From: Ornithinimicrobium sediminis
GTDB taxonomy: Bacteria > Actinomycetota > Actinomycetes > Actinomycetales > Dermatophilaceae
Assembly (NCBI RefSeq): GCF_021272345.1
Contig: NZ_JAJSDQ010000001.1
Coordinates: forward strand, 248,001 to 312,000
Length of the DNA stretch: 64,000 nt
Direction of reading: 5' to 3'
Shown here: positions 1 through 9,241 of the stretch, one piece after another
How the letters are laid out: each line of letters begins with the position of its first letter
Numbering within the stretch: the stretch's first letter is position 1
Position numbers and translations under genes: made by a program
Notes under the pieces: model-generated
Told to the model about the DNA's origin: nothing
Databases searched by the model: none
What the model saw: only the letters and a program-made list of their open reading frames with translations

Positions 1-19
1 CCGCGACAGGGAGAGTCAC

Positions 20-312
20 TCAGTGGTGTCCCGCCCAGCTCGCGCCGTGCAGCCCATTCGCGTCCGCGCACAAGGCAGGCACCACGTGCTTGCAAGGGTT
101 GACGCGCTGACACATTGGTTGTCGCAGCAGTGACTGAGCACGCACACCCGGTCCAGCACCTGTGCCCCGCGCACCAGCCCGAGGGCCAGCCGGTGCACGA
201 TGATGGTGCCCCGGTGAAGAAGCACCGTCCGTGACCGAGCCCGCTGTTCGGCCCGCCACCACCGGCACTCCGGACTCTCGAAGCTCACTACCTTCTCCCG
301 CCAGCGGCGCAA
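20..312 (-). pseudogene. HNH-endonuclease-like remnant, frameshifted
   Basis: Read on the minus strand, one frame carries HRGTIIVHRLALG and then SHCCDNQC, while an overlapping frame continues with VNPCKHVVPALCADANG. Joined by a single frame change near positions 100-120 they resemble the H-x-CDN-x-C-VNP-x-H core of small HNH nucleases common in actinobacteria and their phages. Neither frame alone contains the whole core, and the expected C-terminal extension is absent. I therefore read it as a decayed gene. The identification rests on one short motif and could be coincidental. Confidence 0.35.
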
Positions 313-390
313 CTGCGCCCAGGTTGCCCTTGGCCGTCAGGCGCGCTCTTGACCGCCGCCGTCCTCCACTCGACGTGCTCCAAGGCGGCC

Positions 391-750
391 CTACCGAGCC
401 CAGGTCATCGTGTGCGGGTCCTCGTCCTTGTCCTCGCCGGCGTCGTCGTCCTGGTTGTCGTCCGCGACGCCCCTGATGAGCCGGTAGACCTCCCGACCCG
501 TCAGCGTGTCATCCCCGCACCACGCCAACGCCTCCTGCGTGCTCAGCCCTTCGTCCTCAATCAAGGACCGCAGCGCACGCCCGGCTCGTTGCTCGCAGTT
601 GCTCACCGCGGCGTCCCGTTCAGCCAGCGCCACGAGCACCTTCTCGGCCCACTTCCCCAATCGCCGTTCCCGCTTCGCCTGCTCCTGGCGCACCTTCGCC
701 CGAGCCTGCCGAGCGCGCGCCCGCGCCTGCTGCCTCACCAACTGATCCAC
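391..750 (-). CDS. Small charged protein, divergent from the relaxase gene; function unknown
   Basis: This is a 119-residue protein with a GTG start chosen because AAGGAG lies 5 bases upstream. Residues about 5-45 are an Arg/Lys/Ala/Gln-rich helix likely to form a coiled coil. Residues about 55-95 (LSTQEALAWCG, GREVYRLIRG) look like a compact helical, possibly DNA-binding, unit. The C-terminus is very acidic (DDNQDDDAGEDKDED). It is transcribed away from the relaxase gene across a 370-base spacer. That position suits a relaxosome accessory or regulatory protein, but this is inference and I recognise no named family. Confidence 0.6.
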   Translation of the reverse strand: MDQLVRQQARARARQARAKVRQEQAKRERRLGKWAEKVLVALAERDAAVSNCEQRAGRALRSLIEDEGLSTQEALAWCGDDTLTGREVYRLIRGVADDNQDDDAGEDKDEDPHTMTWAR

Positions 751-1122
751 GACGACTCCTTGCTCTAGGAAGAACTGCTGACACCTCCTAAAGCGGACGA
801 AGACGCCCCAGGGACTCACCCGACCACCCGGTCACCGCTCGGACTGGCTGAGCCGACCACGACCCGCGCACGCTCACCGACCCTGAGCTGAGCACCGCCC
901 GTACAGACTCACCGACCCTGGACCTGACCGAAACCGCCAGGCTCATGTGCCACACACCTCTGGCATTCCCGGACCCCTCCCCAGAACCGCACCACAAGAA
1001 CCCGTGCGTCCCCACCTCGCGCAGTGACCGGTCCCAGGGTCGAGATGTGGCCAGATCGCGACCAGAAAATTGTCCGGAAGTGAGTCCCTGAGTCTCGGAT
1101 CTCCGCTTTGGTAGGTATGGCG
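751..1122. other. Intergenic spacer with short direct and inverted repeats; candidate oriT/control region
   Basis: No convincing gene is present. The 13-mer CTCACCGACCCTG occurs at 873-885 and again at 908-920, 35 bases apart. Its core appears inverted as CAGGGTCG at 1035-1042. The spacer separates a divergent small gene from the relaxase start, which is where origins of transfer are often found. No nic consensus was recognised, so oriT is a position-based suggestion only. Confidence 0.3.
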
Positions 1123-4100
1123 ATGACGATCCACCGGCTGACGGCCGGGTCGGGGTATGACTACCTGACCCGGCAGGTCGCCCGGCAGGACGCCACCGAG
1201 GTCGGCCACAGCGGGCTGGGCGGCTACTACACCGCCAAGGGCGAGGCTGCCGGTGAGTGGGTCGGTGCCGGCATGGCTGGCCTCGAAGGTTTGGCCGCTG
1301 GCGAGGAGGTCACCGCCGAGCACATGACCCGCCTGTTCGGCACCGGGGAGCACCCGCTTGGAGACGGCTCCGGACTCACACTGGGCCGGCCCTTCCGGGT
1401 GTACGAGGGACGCGATGACGTCACCCCGTTCCGCATCGAGGTGGCGCGCCGGTTCGAGCAGCACAACAAGGCTCGCGGGCTGCCCCTGGACCATCCGATC
1501 TCCGTCGAGGAGCGCGCGAGCATCCGCACCCAGGTCGCCCTGGAGATGTTCCGCACCGAGCACGGACGCGACCCGTTCGACGAGCGGGAGCTGGCCGGGC
1601 TCATCGCCAAGCAGTCCCGGCCGCGGACCACCGCGGTCGCCGGGTTCGACCTGACCTTCTCACCCGTGAAGTCGGTCTCGACCCTGTGGGCGGTCGCCGA
1701 CCGTCCCCTGGCCCTGCAGATCGAGGCCGCCCACCAGGCTGCGGTCCGGGACGCCCTGGGCTACATCGAGAAGCACGCCCTGTTCACCCGCACCGGTAAG
1801 GACGGCGTGCAGCAGGTGGACGTGCGCGGCATGGTCGCCGCGGCGTTCACCCACCGTGACTCCCGGGCTGGGGACCCGGACCTGCACACGCACGTCGCGG
1901 TCGCCAACAAGGTCCAGACCGCCAGCGACGGACGGTGGCTGTCGATCGACAGCCGGCTGTTGCACAAGGCGACCGTCTCCGCCTCGGAGACCTACAACAC
2001 GGCCCTGGAGAAGCATCTGCGACCGCTGGGCCTCACCTTTGCCCCGAGGACCCCTGCCACGGGGCCAGAGTCACGTAAGCGGCCGGTGCGCGAGATCGTC
2101 GGTGTCGATGACCGGCTCAACCAGGCCTGGTCGACCCGGCGGGCCAGCATCCAAGCGCGGCGCAGCGAGCTGGCCCGCGCGTTCCAGGCCCAGCACGGCC
2201 GGCCGCCGACCCCGGTGGAGTCGATCCAGCTGGCGCAGCAGGCGACCCTGGAGACGCGCGACGCCAAGCACGAACCTCGCTCCGAGGCGCAGCAGCGCCA
2301 GACCTGGCGGGCTGAGGCGCTGGCCGTCCTCGGGGGCCAGGACGCGCTGTCCTCGATGGTGGACGCGGCCCTGTCCGGGGCCCGCACCCACGGGCTCGGT
2401 CAGAGCGTCGACGAGCAGTGGGTGGAGCGGACCGCAGCACGCGTGGTGGACACCGTGCAAACGTCCCGGTCTACCTGGCAGGTGTGGCATGTGCGCGCCG
2501 AGGCCCAACGTCGCGTCCGCGCCGCCGACGTCCCCCAAGACCGAGTCGAAGACCTGGTCGAGCAGCTCACGCAGGCGGCGCTGGCACGCAGCAAGGCCAT
2601 GACCCCGGCCAAGGCCGACACGATCACCGACCCGGAGCCGCTGCGCCGGGCCAACGGGGTCAGCGTCTACACCGTCGCCGGATCCGCCCTGTTCACCTCT
2701 ACCGCGGTCCTGGAGGCCGAGCAGCGGCTGGTCGCGGCTGCCGGCGTCACGGACGGACGGCGAGCGTGCGAGCAGGATGTGGACGTGGCCCTGCTGGAAC
2801 AGGTGGCCAACGAGGTGGCTCTCAACGCCGGCCAGGCGGCACTGGTCAAGGGCATGGCGACCTCCGGGGCGCGGGTGCAGCTGGCGATCGCCCCGGCCGG
2901 GTCGGGCAAGACGACGGCCATGCGGGCCTTGGCCCGGGCGTGGGAGTCCTCCGGCGGCACCGTTGTCGGGCTCGCCCCGTCCGCTGCGGCCGCCGCGGTC
3001 CTGCGAGAGAACGCAAACACCCACGCCGACACCCTCGCCAAGCTGGTCTGGCACCTGGAGCACGACCCCGACCACCTGCCACAGTGGGCCGCTGCCATCA
3101 ACGAGTCGACCCTGGTCGTGATCGACGAGGCCGGGATGGTCGACACCCTGTCCCTGGACAAGGCGGTGCAGTTCATCACCTCCCGGGGCGCGTCGGTGCG
3201 CCTGGTCGGGGACGACCAGCAGCTGGCGGCGGTCGGTGCTGGAGGGGTGCTGCGCGACATTCGCGCCAACCACGGGGCTCTGCACCTGACCGAGCTGATG
3301 CGCTTCTCCGGGGCCGCCGAGGGCGCGGCCTCGTTGGAGCTGCGCGACGGACGACCCTCCGCGCTGGGGTTCTACCTCGACGCCGGCCGGGTCCACGTCG
3401 GTGACCTGGCCACCATGACCGAAGAAGTCTTCGGTGCCTGGTCCGCCGACCGGGCCCGCGGCAAGGACGCGATCATGCTCGCCCCCACCCGGGAGCTCGT
3501 CGCCGAGCTCAACCAGCGTGCCCGCGACCACCGCCTTGACAGAGCACCCCGACCCGCCGACGAGGTCGCCCTCTCCGACGGCAACCACGCCTCCATCGGG
3601 GACGTGATCATCACCCGCCGCAACGACCGCCGCCTGCAGACGGCACCGACCGACTGGGTCAAGAACGGTGACCGGTGGACCGTGCTGGACACCGACGACG
3701 CCGGGGCCCTGGTCGTGCAGCACACCCGCACCGCCCGCAAGATCGCCCTGCCGGCCGACTACGTCGTCGCCAACGTCGAGCTCGGGTACGCCTCCACCGT
3801 GCACACCGCCCAAGGGGTGTCGGTCGACGTCACCCACGGCCTGGCCACCGGGGACGAGTCGCGCCAGCAGCTCTACACGATGATGACCCGCGGCCGGGAC
3901 GCCAACCACGTCTACCTGGAGGTCGTCGGCACCGGGGACGAGCACGACGCCACCAAGCCGCACACGGTCAGCCCGCGCACCGCCACCGACCTGCTCGAGG
4001 GTATCCTGGCCCGCGACAAGGCACCGGCCTCGGCCTCCACCCTGCTGCGCGAGGCCGACGACCCAGCCGTCCTGCTCGGTGAGTCCACCGCCCGGTACGT

Positions 4101-6849
4101 CGACGCGCTCTACACCGCCGCCGCCACCACGGTCGGCACCGAGGGACTCCAGGAGCTCAACGAGGCCGCCGAGCAGGTGGTTCCCGGCATGACGAACGCG
4201 GCGGCGTGGCCGACCCTGCGGGCGCACCTGACCCTCATCGCCGCCGGTGGACAGGACCCGGTGCAGGTGCTGACCGGTGCGGTCACGGCGCGGGAGGTCG
4301 ACACCGCCGCCGACCCCGCCGCTGTGCTCGACTGGCGCCTGGACGACACCGGGATGCGCAACACCGCCCCCGGTCCGCTGCCGTGGATCCCCGGCATCCC
4401 CACCACCCTGGCCAGTGACCCGACCTGGGGCCCCTACCTGGCCGCCCGCGCCCGCCGCGTCACCGACCTCGCCCAGGAGGTCGCCGAGCACGCGGTCACC
4501 GCGCCCGCCCCCGCGTGGGCGGCCCAGGGCACCGCCCGCCCCGCCGACGACGTGCTGGCAGCTGTCGCCGTGTGGCGGGCCGCCAACCAGGTCGACCCGA
4601 CTGACCTGCGACCCACCGGCCCGCAACAGGTCTCCACGGCAGCAGCCATCTACCAGCGCCAGCTGCGGTCCCAGATCCAGGGCCGCCGCTCCCTCGCCCT
4701 GGCCGAGTGGGGACCGCTGCTGGCCCAGGTCGCGCCGGGGTCGGTCAAGGACGCCTTCGCCCCGGTGCTGGCCGAACGGTTGGCCGCGGCGACCCGGGCC
4801 GGGATCGACGCCGCCACCCTGCTCCGGGACGCTGCCGGCACCCGGGCCCTGCCGGACGACCACGCCGCGGCAGCGCTCTGGTGGCGCGTCGCCGGACACC
4901 TGGCCCCGGCGGTGGACACCGCCACCGGTGCCGGCCAGCTCCTGTCGACCGCATGGGTGCCGACCCTGGCAGAGCGGCTCGGGGACGACCGGGCCCAGGC
5001 GATGCAGACCAGCACCTGGTGGCCGGCGCTGGTCACCACCGTCGACCACGCCCTGCAGCGCGGCTGGTCCCTGGACGACCTGGTGGCTACCGCCCCCGCC
5101 GCCGGGGCCGATGTCGACGACGCCGCGGCCATGACCTGGACCATCAGCACCCTCATGGACGACCCGACCCACCTGCATCAGGAAGTCGGTCCCCACGAGG
5201 AGGACCTCGAGCTGCGGGCGGCCGCCGTCGACCCGCACCCGGTCTCGGTGCAGGCCACCGATGAGGACTACCGCCAGTATCTCGACACCGTTACCGCTGC
5301 CCCCGCCAGCGGCCCCGCTGATCAGCATGATGACCTGGACGCGGCTCAGGTGGAGGCGGGCCTTGGCCTGGCCGCGCAGTACCGCGCGCTCATGGGACCG
5401 TTGGAGCCGACGGACGCCGACCTGGACCGGGCCTACGACCGCGCTGTGCAGGCGTGGGAGTCGCCGGTCCCGGTGCAGCGTCTAGCGCAGGTCAACGCGA
5501 TGGCCCTGGGCTACTACGAGCAGCAGCTGGCGACCGGTGGCTGGGTCCGCGACTACCTGACCGACCGGTTCGGCCAGGACGTCGCCGGCCACCCGCATGT
5601 CCGCCCCGGGTACGCCCCGCCCGGGTGGACCCGGCTGCTGGACCACCTGCGCGCCCAAGGCGTCACCGACACCGAGCTGCAGACCACCGGACTGGCCACC
5701 ACCACACGGGACGGCCGCCCCATCGACCGGTTCCGCGACCGGGCCGTCTTCCCCATCACCGACCACATCAGCGGGCAGGTGCTCGGGTTCGTCGGCCGCC
5801 GCAACCCCGCCATCGATTCCGACGCCCCGCACGCGGGACCGAAGTACCTCAACACCCCCACCACTCCCCTGTTCGCCAAGGGCAACCAGCTCTACGGCGC
5901 CGACACCGGCCTACTCAAGGCCGGGGCCACCCCCGTGCTCGTCGAAGGCCCGGTGGACGCCCACGCCATCACCCTCGCCACCCGTGGCACGTACGTCGGC
6001 CTCGCTCCGTTGGGCACCGCACTCACCCCCGAGCAGGCGAGACAGCTGGCCCAGCTCGGAAGCCCCGTCATCTTCGCCACCGACGCCGACACCGCCGGCC
6101 GCCTGGCGGCCGAACGGGCTCACTGGTTGCTCGCCCAGCACAACGTCCCCACCTTCGTCGCGTCCTTGCCCGAGGGCACCGACCCCGCAGACCTGCTCCA
6201 CGACCAGGGCGCCGACGCCGTGACCAGCGCGCTCCTGGGCGCTTCCCCCCTGTCCGAGGTCCTGCTCGAAGAGCGGCTGACCAACTTGCCGGCCGACCAG
6301 GCACTCCACCCGGCCGTCCAAGTTCTGGCGACCGCCACCCCCGCCACGTGGGACCGCGCCTGCACCGAGATCGCCGACCGGCTCGGCACCGACAGCGGCA
6401 CCACCCGCCGGGCCCTGCACCAGGCCGTCCGCGCCTGGCACGACGACCCCCACACCGTGGCCACGCACCAGCTGGAGAACCTACGCGAGGTCCGCGCCCG
6501 GCTCGAGACGGCCGCCCGGCAGACCCCCGAGCAGCGTTGGGCTCCCATCGCCGACCGGCTCGACCCCCGTCTCACGGCCCAACAGGACTGGCCAGCCCTG
6601 GCCGCCACCATGCAGCACCTGCACGACGAGGGCCACGACGTCGAGACCCTCGCCCGGGCCAGCGTCGCCACTGAGCCACTGGTGACCTCCCGCCCAGCAC
6701 AGGCGCTGCGCTACCGCCTCGCCGTCACTGCACCGACGGCTGCGCAGAGCACCCCGCACGTCCAGACGGGCAGCAGGCCCCTGCCACGCGACGAAGACCA
6801 CCGCATCGTCGCTCTTGGGCAGGACCGTTCGGGAGGCGTCCCGCGGTGA
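1123..6849 (+). CDS. traA: TraA/TrwC-type (MobF) relaxase-helicase fused to a DnaG-like primase
   Basis: This 1908-residue conjugative relaxase is expected to nick oriT, stay attached to the 5-prime end and unwind the transferred strand. The start ATG (MTIHRLTAGSG) follows GGTAGG; TTG 1108 and ATG 1117 are alternatives. Visible elements in order: N-terminal tyrosines Y12 and Y14; metal-binding HTH at about 255-257 in DPDLHTHVAV; Walker A APAGSGKTT near 590-598; Walker B VIDEAG near 667; a RecD-like STVHTAQG motif near 890. A DnaG-like catalytic region then begins around 1470, with Toprim residues LVEGP (E near 1608) and DAD near 1654-1656. No zinc-ribbon primase domain precedes it. The primase fusion would let the protein prime the complementary strand in the recipient. 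It lies just upstream of a small coupled gene. Confidence 0.93.
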   Translation: MTIHRLTAGSGYDYLTRQVARQDATEVGHSGLGGYYTAKGEAAGEWVGAGMAGLEGLAAGEEVTAEHMTRLFGTGEHPLGDGSGLTLGRPFRVYEGRDDVTPFRIEVARRFEQHNKARGLPLDHPISVEERASIRTQVALEMFRTEHGRDPFDERELAGLIAKQSRPRTTAVAGFDLTFSPVKSVSTLWAVADRPLALQIEAAHQAAVRDALGYIEKHALFTRTGKDGVQQVDVRGMVAAAFTHRDSRAGDPDLHTHVAVANKVQTASDGRWLSIDSRLLHKATVSASETYNTALEKHLRPLGLTFAPRTPATGPESRKRPVREIVGVDDRLNQAWSTRRASIQARRSELARAFQAQHGRPPTPVESIQLAQQATLETRDAKHEPRSEAQQRQTWRAEALAVLGGQDALSSMVDAALSGARTHGLGQSVDEQWVERTAARVVDTVQTSRSTWQVWHVRAEAQRRVRAADVPQDRVEDLVEQLTQAALARSKAMTPAKADTITDPEPLRRANGVSVYTVAGSALFTSTAVLEAEQRLVAAAGVTDGRRACEQDVDVALLEQVANEVALNAGQAALVKGMATSGARVQLAIAPAGSGKTTAMRALARAWESSGGTVVGLAPSAAAAAVLRENANTHADTLAKLVWHLEHDPDHLPQWAAAINESTLVVIDEAGMVDTLSLDKAVQFITSRGASVRLVGDDQQLAAVGAGGVLRDIRANHGALHLTELMRFSGAAEGAASLELRDGRPSALGFYLDAGRVHVGDLATMTEEVFGAWSADRARGKDAIMLAPTRELVAELNQRARDHRLDRAPRPADEVALSDGNHASIGDVIITRRNDRRLQTAPTDWVKNGDRWTVLDTDDAGALVVQHTRTARKIALPADYVVANVELGYASTVHTAQGVSVDVTHGLATGDESRQQLYTMMTRGRDANHVYLEVVGTGDEHDATKPHTVSPRTATDLLEGILARDKAPASASTLLREADDPAVLLGESTARYVDALYTAAATTVGTEGLQELNEAAEQVVPGMTNAAAWPTLRAHLTLIAAGGQDPVQVLTGAVTAREVDTAADPAAVLDWRLDDTGMRNTAPGPLPWIPGIPTTLASDPTWGPYLAARARRVTDLAQEVAEHAVTAPAPAWAAQGTARPADDVLAAVAVWRAANQVDPTDLRPTGPQQVSTAAAIYQRQLRSQIQGRRSLALAEWGPLLAQVAPGSVKDAFAPVLAERLAAATRAGIDAATLLRDAAGTRALPDDHAAAALWWRVAGHLAPAVDTATGAGQLLSTAWVPTLAERLGDDRAQAMQTSTWWPALVTTVDHALQRGWSLDDLVATAPAAGADVDDAAAMTWTISTLMDDPTHLHQEVGPHEEDLELRAAAVDPHPVSVQATDEDYRQYLDTVTAAPASGPADQHDDLDAAQVEAGLGLAAQYRALMGPLEPTDADLDRAYDRAVQAWESPVPVQRLAQVNAMALGYYEQQLATGGWVRDYLTDRFGQDVAGHPHVRPGYAPPGWTRLLDHLRAQGVTDTELQTTGLATTTRDGRPIDRFRDRAVFPITDHISGQVLGFVGRRNPAIDSDAPHAGPKYLNTPTTPLFAKGNQLYGADTGLLKAGATPVLVEGPVDAHAITLATRGTYVGLAPLGTALTPEQARQLAQLGSPVIFATDADTAGRLAAERAHWLLAQHNVPTFVASLPEGTDPADLLHDQGADAVTSALLGASPLSEVLLEERLTNLPADQALHPAVQVLATATPATWDRACTEIADRLGTDSGTTRRALHQAVRAWHDDPHTVATHQLENLREVRARLETAARQTPEQRWAPIADRLDPRLTAQQDWPALAATMQHLHDEGHDVETLARASVATEPLVTSRPAQALRYRLAVTAPTAAQSTPHVQTGSRPLPRDEDHRIVALGQDRSGGVPR

Positions 6850-6883
6850 CTCAGCAGACCGAGATACGAGAGGTGTGAGCGTC

Positions 6884-7405
6884 ATGACCATCCCCGTACG
6901 CGAGCTCAGAGCATGGGCCGAAGGCGACTACCCCACCGAGGCAGCCGTCGAGCTCCTCATCCGCGCCAAGGGCGGACGCTTCGCCCGCGAGTCACAACCA
7001 TGGATCCAGCGCCTCGGACCGTCCTTCTCACTCTGTCGTGTCGACTGGAACCGACTCCACAACGAGCTGGGCGCCTTCTCCGGGGGCGAACGACGGATCC
7101 TGAACGTCGCAGTCTCGATGGGCTCACGCGAGCACCCGGTAGACCTTTCCAACAACCTCTCCGGCCTAGACGACGACCTTCTCCTTCTCGTCCTCGCCGC
7201 GACCGCCCACGCCGCGGGCCGGCCACGACTGCTGCCACCGGCTACGGCCGTGGCCACCCCTGCCGCTCCGACGCGCGCATCGTCACCCACTCACGGGTCC
7301 AAAGACAGCACCGACCCTCCCCGCCATAGACCAGTGCGACGACCAGAAGACGAGCGATGGGCCGAGGACACCCTGTCTGAGCGTGGCGAAGGACCCCTGC
7401 CCTAG
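6884..7405 (+). CDS. Hypothetical protein downstream of the relaxase
   Basis: This is a 173-residue protein. The ATG at 6884 was chosen because AGAGGTG precedes it; an upstream in-frame start would overlap the relaxase end. Residues 1-115 look like a folded soluble domain (ELRAWAEGDYPTEAAVELLIRA, FSGGERRILNVAVSMG, LSNNLSGLDDDLLLLVLAA). The last 60 residues are Pro/Ser/Arg-rich and probably disordered. It lies 34 bases after traA on the same strand, so it is probably co-transcribed and belongs to the transfer module. No family recognised. Confidence 0.75.
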   Translation: MTIPVRELRAWAEGDYPTEAAVELLIRAKGGRFARESQPWIQRLGPSFSLCRVDWNRLHNELGAFSGGERRILNVAVSMGSREHPVDLSNNLSGLDDDLLLLVLAATAHAAGRPRLLPPATAVATPAAPTRASSPTHGSKDSTDPPRHRPVRRPEDERWAEDTLSERGEGPLP

Positions 7406-7770
7406 ACCGGCGTCGCCCAAGGGCGGTACATCACGACTCTGCCGATGAGCGGACGATGGCTCCACTGACCACTCGGCAAAGTGGCTTTGCATCAGCACAG
7501 ACACCACCCAGCCTCCCGCCGTGGAGTTGAACTCGCCGGTTAGAGGACGGTGACTGCGATGCCCCACCCTGCGCTCAAGGCCACTTCCACCGGCGAGAGT
7601 TCCCTCAGACAGTGCCCACTGGAACAGCGATCTAGAGCCGTCATCCGCACTCACTACCTTTCCTCGGTTGAGGCTCGCACGCCCGGAGCTGCCGGCGTGT
7701 AAAGTCCGGTCAACAGGGCGCGTCGGTCCGAAGGCGTCTCGACCACGCCGGATGCGAGAGGGGGTCAGTT
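7406..7770. other. Intergenic, no gene recognised
   Basis: About 365 bases between the transfer gene and the hydrolase pair. Open frames here are short and of unlikely composition. The promoter for the downstream foreign-looking pair is presumably in its second half, but no clear -35/-10 pair could be assigned. Confidence 0.4.
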
Positions 7771-7905
7771 GTGGACATCGTGGATTCCCACGTGCGGACG
7801 ATGCTACAGGAAGACTGCGAACCCGTGCCTCAGCCTCCGGCCACGACCCGATATCCCGACGGGCACTTCAACGGCGTGCCCTCCACCACAGGGACTGCAT
7901 GGTGA
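7771..7905 (+). CDS. Possible 44-residue upstream ORF coupled to the hydrolase gene
   Basis: A GTG at 7771 preceded by GAGAGGGGG opens a 44-codon frame. It ends in TGA at 7903-7905, overlapping the start of the next gene (ATGGTGA). The peptide (VDIVDSHVRTMLQEDCEPV, then Pro/Thr-rich) matches no family I know. The good ribosome-binding site and the start-stop overlap suggest translational coupling of the hydrolase gene, which has only a weak site of its own. It could instead be fortuitous. Confidence 0.4.
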   Translation: MDIVDSHVRTMLQEDCEPVPQPPATTRYPDGHFNGVPSTTGTAW

Positions 7906-9233
7906 AGCGATGCAGGCAGGACCAATTCACCGAGCAGGAGTTTGATGCGGACCGCTTCAATCTGCACGCCTTTCGCGAAACTCGCAGAGAAGTTGTGGTC
8001 GTTTTCGTGCACGGATTTGGCGGTCACGGCTACAAGACGTGGGCAAACGTCCCGCACGACGTCTTCGCCAGAGGGTACGATGTCGGAATCTTCGACTATC
8101 GCAGTGGCCCGCGGCGACTCATGAGCGGCGCGCGTGCAGCCTTCGACCTATGGGTGCAACAACTGCGGCGGCATTTAGAGGACCTCGAGAAGGACTACAA
8201 ACATATCTTCCTTGTCGGCCACAGCCTCGGAGGCAAAGTAGTTGAGGCGGTCGCCAAAGAGATATTGACCGCTAGAGCGCATTCCCGCAAGCCATCGTCG
8301 CTTGCAGCGCTCGTCCTCGTCGCCTCACCTCGCGCGGGCACCACTCTTGCCCCCCGTATACTGACCGCGTTGATCGGGGAGTTATCTCTTCTCACGGCCT
8401 TCTCTCCTTATGATGCGGCCACTGAGCGGTATTATAAGGAGAACGTTGAACGGGCCAACATCGCCGAGTCGCCCGGACTCGTCGTACTTCCGGCCTACGC
8501 CGTCGTGGGGATAGACGACCGCATTGTTCAAGCCTTCAGCGCTTTGGTGGGAATCCCGGTGAGACAGAGATTGCCATTGGCTGGCGGACATGGAGAAATA
8601 GTCAAGCCCCAAGAGGGGGACGAGGCCCTCTTGCGAATACTCGACGAGGACGTCATCCACGCCCGACTGGAAGTGTTGCAACAGGCCGACCGCGAGTCGA
8701 TGCATTCAGAAAACCGAACCGTTATCATAAATCAACCCTCGCGAAGCGCATTAATCACCCGCTTTTTGACGGACTCCTCTGGCATGGACTGGGAGCATGT
8801 ATACAACGAGGTTAGGGCGGGCGCGACCAGTGGGGGGCTGCTTATGCAAGATCATAGGGAGGATCCCATCGCGCCGGTAGACGCCGTCATTGCCATTCAT
8901 GCGGCGGATCTGGTCGCTGGAATGACCGCGGGAGTCAGAAAGAGTTTGGCGGTAGCACGATCAGAGTGCGACAAGTGGCCGACATTAACGGTCTCCCTAA
9001 ACTCAGTCGGCGAAACTCATGCCTTGGCGACAGAGGTCCTGAACGAGTACATCGCAGGTGAGGATATTACTGGAGCATGGTACGTATCGGGAGCACCCAA
9101 CCTATCCGCATTGCGTGATAATCTTGCTCGATTTCTGGAATCCCTGCGCAACCGGGACCCGCGCCGAAACACCCTGCCAATGCGCCCGCGTCAAGCGACG
9201 GACGCCATCGACACAATGCGTATCGAGGAATAG
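7899..9233 (+). CDS. Alpha/beta hydrolase with an unrecognised C-terminal domain
   Basis: This 444-residue protein begins at ATG 7899 (GTG 7902 is equally possible). Residues 1 to about 260 form an alpha/beta-hydrolase fold: the oxyanion strand VFVHGFGGHG near 37, the nucleophile elbow VGHSLGG with Ser109, an acidic residue in VGIDD near 206-207, and His231 in AGGHGE. The triad looks complete, so a serine esterase, lipase or thioesterase activity is likely. The C-terminal 150 residues (from about 290, including VDAVIAIHAADLVAGM and WYVSGAPNLSALRDN) form a separate alpha/beta-looking domain I cannot name. Base composition is clearly lower in GC than the flanks, and TTA codons occur at 8175 and 8751, suggesting transfer. 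It is 8 bases upstream of the helical-repeat gene, so the two probably act together. Confidence 0.85.
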   Translation: MVKRCRQDQFTEQEFDADRFNLHAFRETRREVVVVFVHGFGGHGYKTWANVPHDVFARGYDVGIFDYRSGPRRLMSGARAAFDLWVQQLRRHLEDLEKDYKHIFLVGHSLGGKVVEAVAKEILTARAHSRKPSSLAALVLVASPRAGTTLAPRILTALIGELSLLTAFSPYDAATERYYKENVERANIAESPGLVVLPAYAVVGIDDRIVQAFSALVGIPVRQRLPLAGGHGEIVKPQEGDEALLRILDEDVIHARLEVLQQADRESMHSENRTVIINQPSRSALITRFLTDSSGMDWEHVYNEVRAGATSGGLLMQDHREDPIAPVDAVIAIHAADLVAGMTAGVRKSLAVARSECDKWPTLTVSLNSVGETHALATEVLNEYIAGEDITGAWYVSGAPNLSALRDNLARFLESLRNRDPRRNTLPMRPRQATDAIDTMRIEE

Positions 9234-9241
9234 GAGATGCC

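Noticed and set aside
2071-5328. 1085-codon minus-strand open frame
   Set aside because: It lies wholly antisense to the relaxase gene; it is Gly/Val/Arg-rich without motifs, as expected from mirror codons in high-GC DNA.
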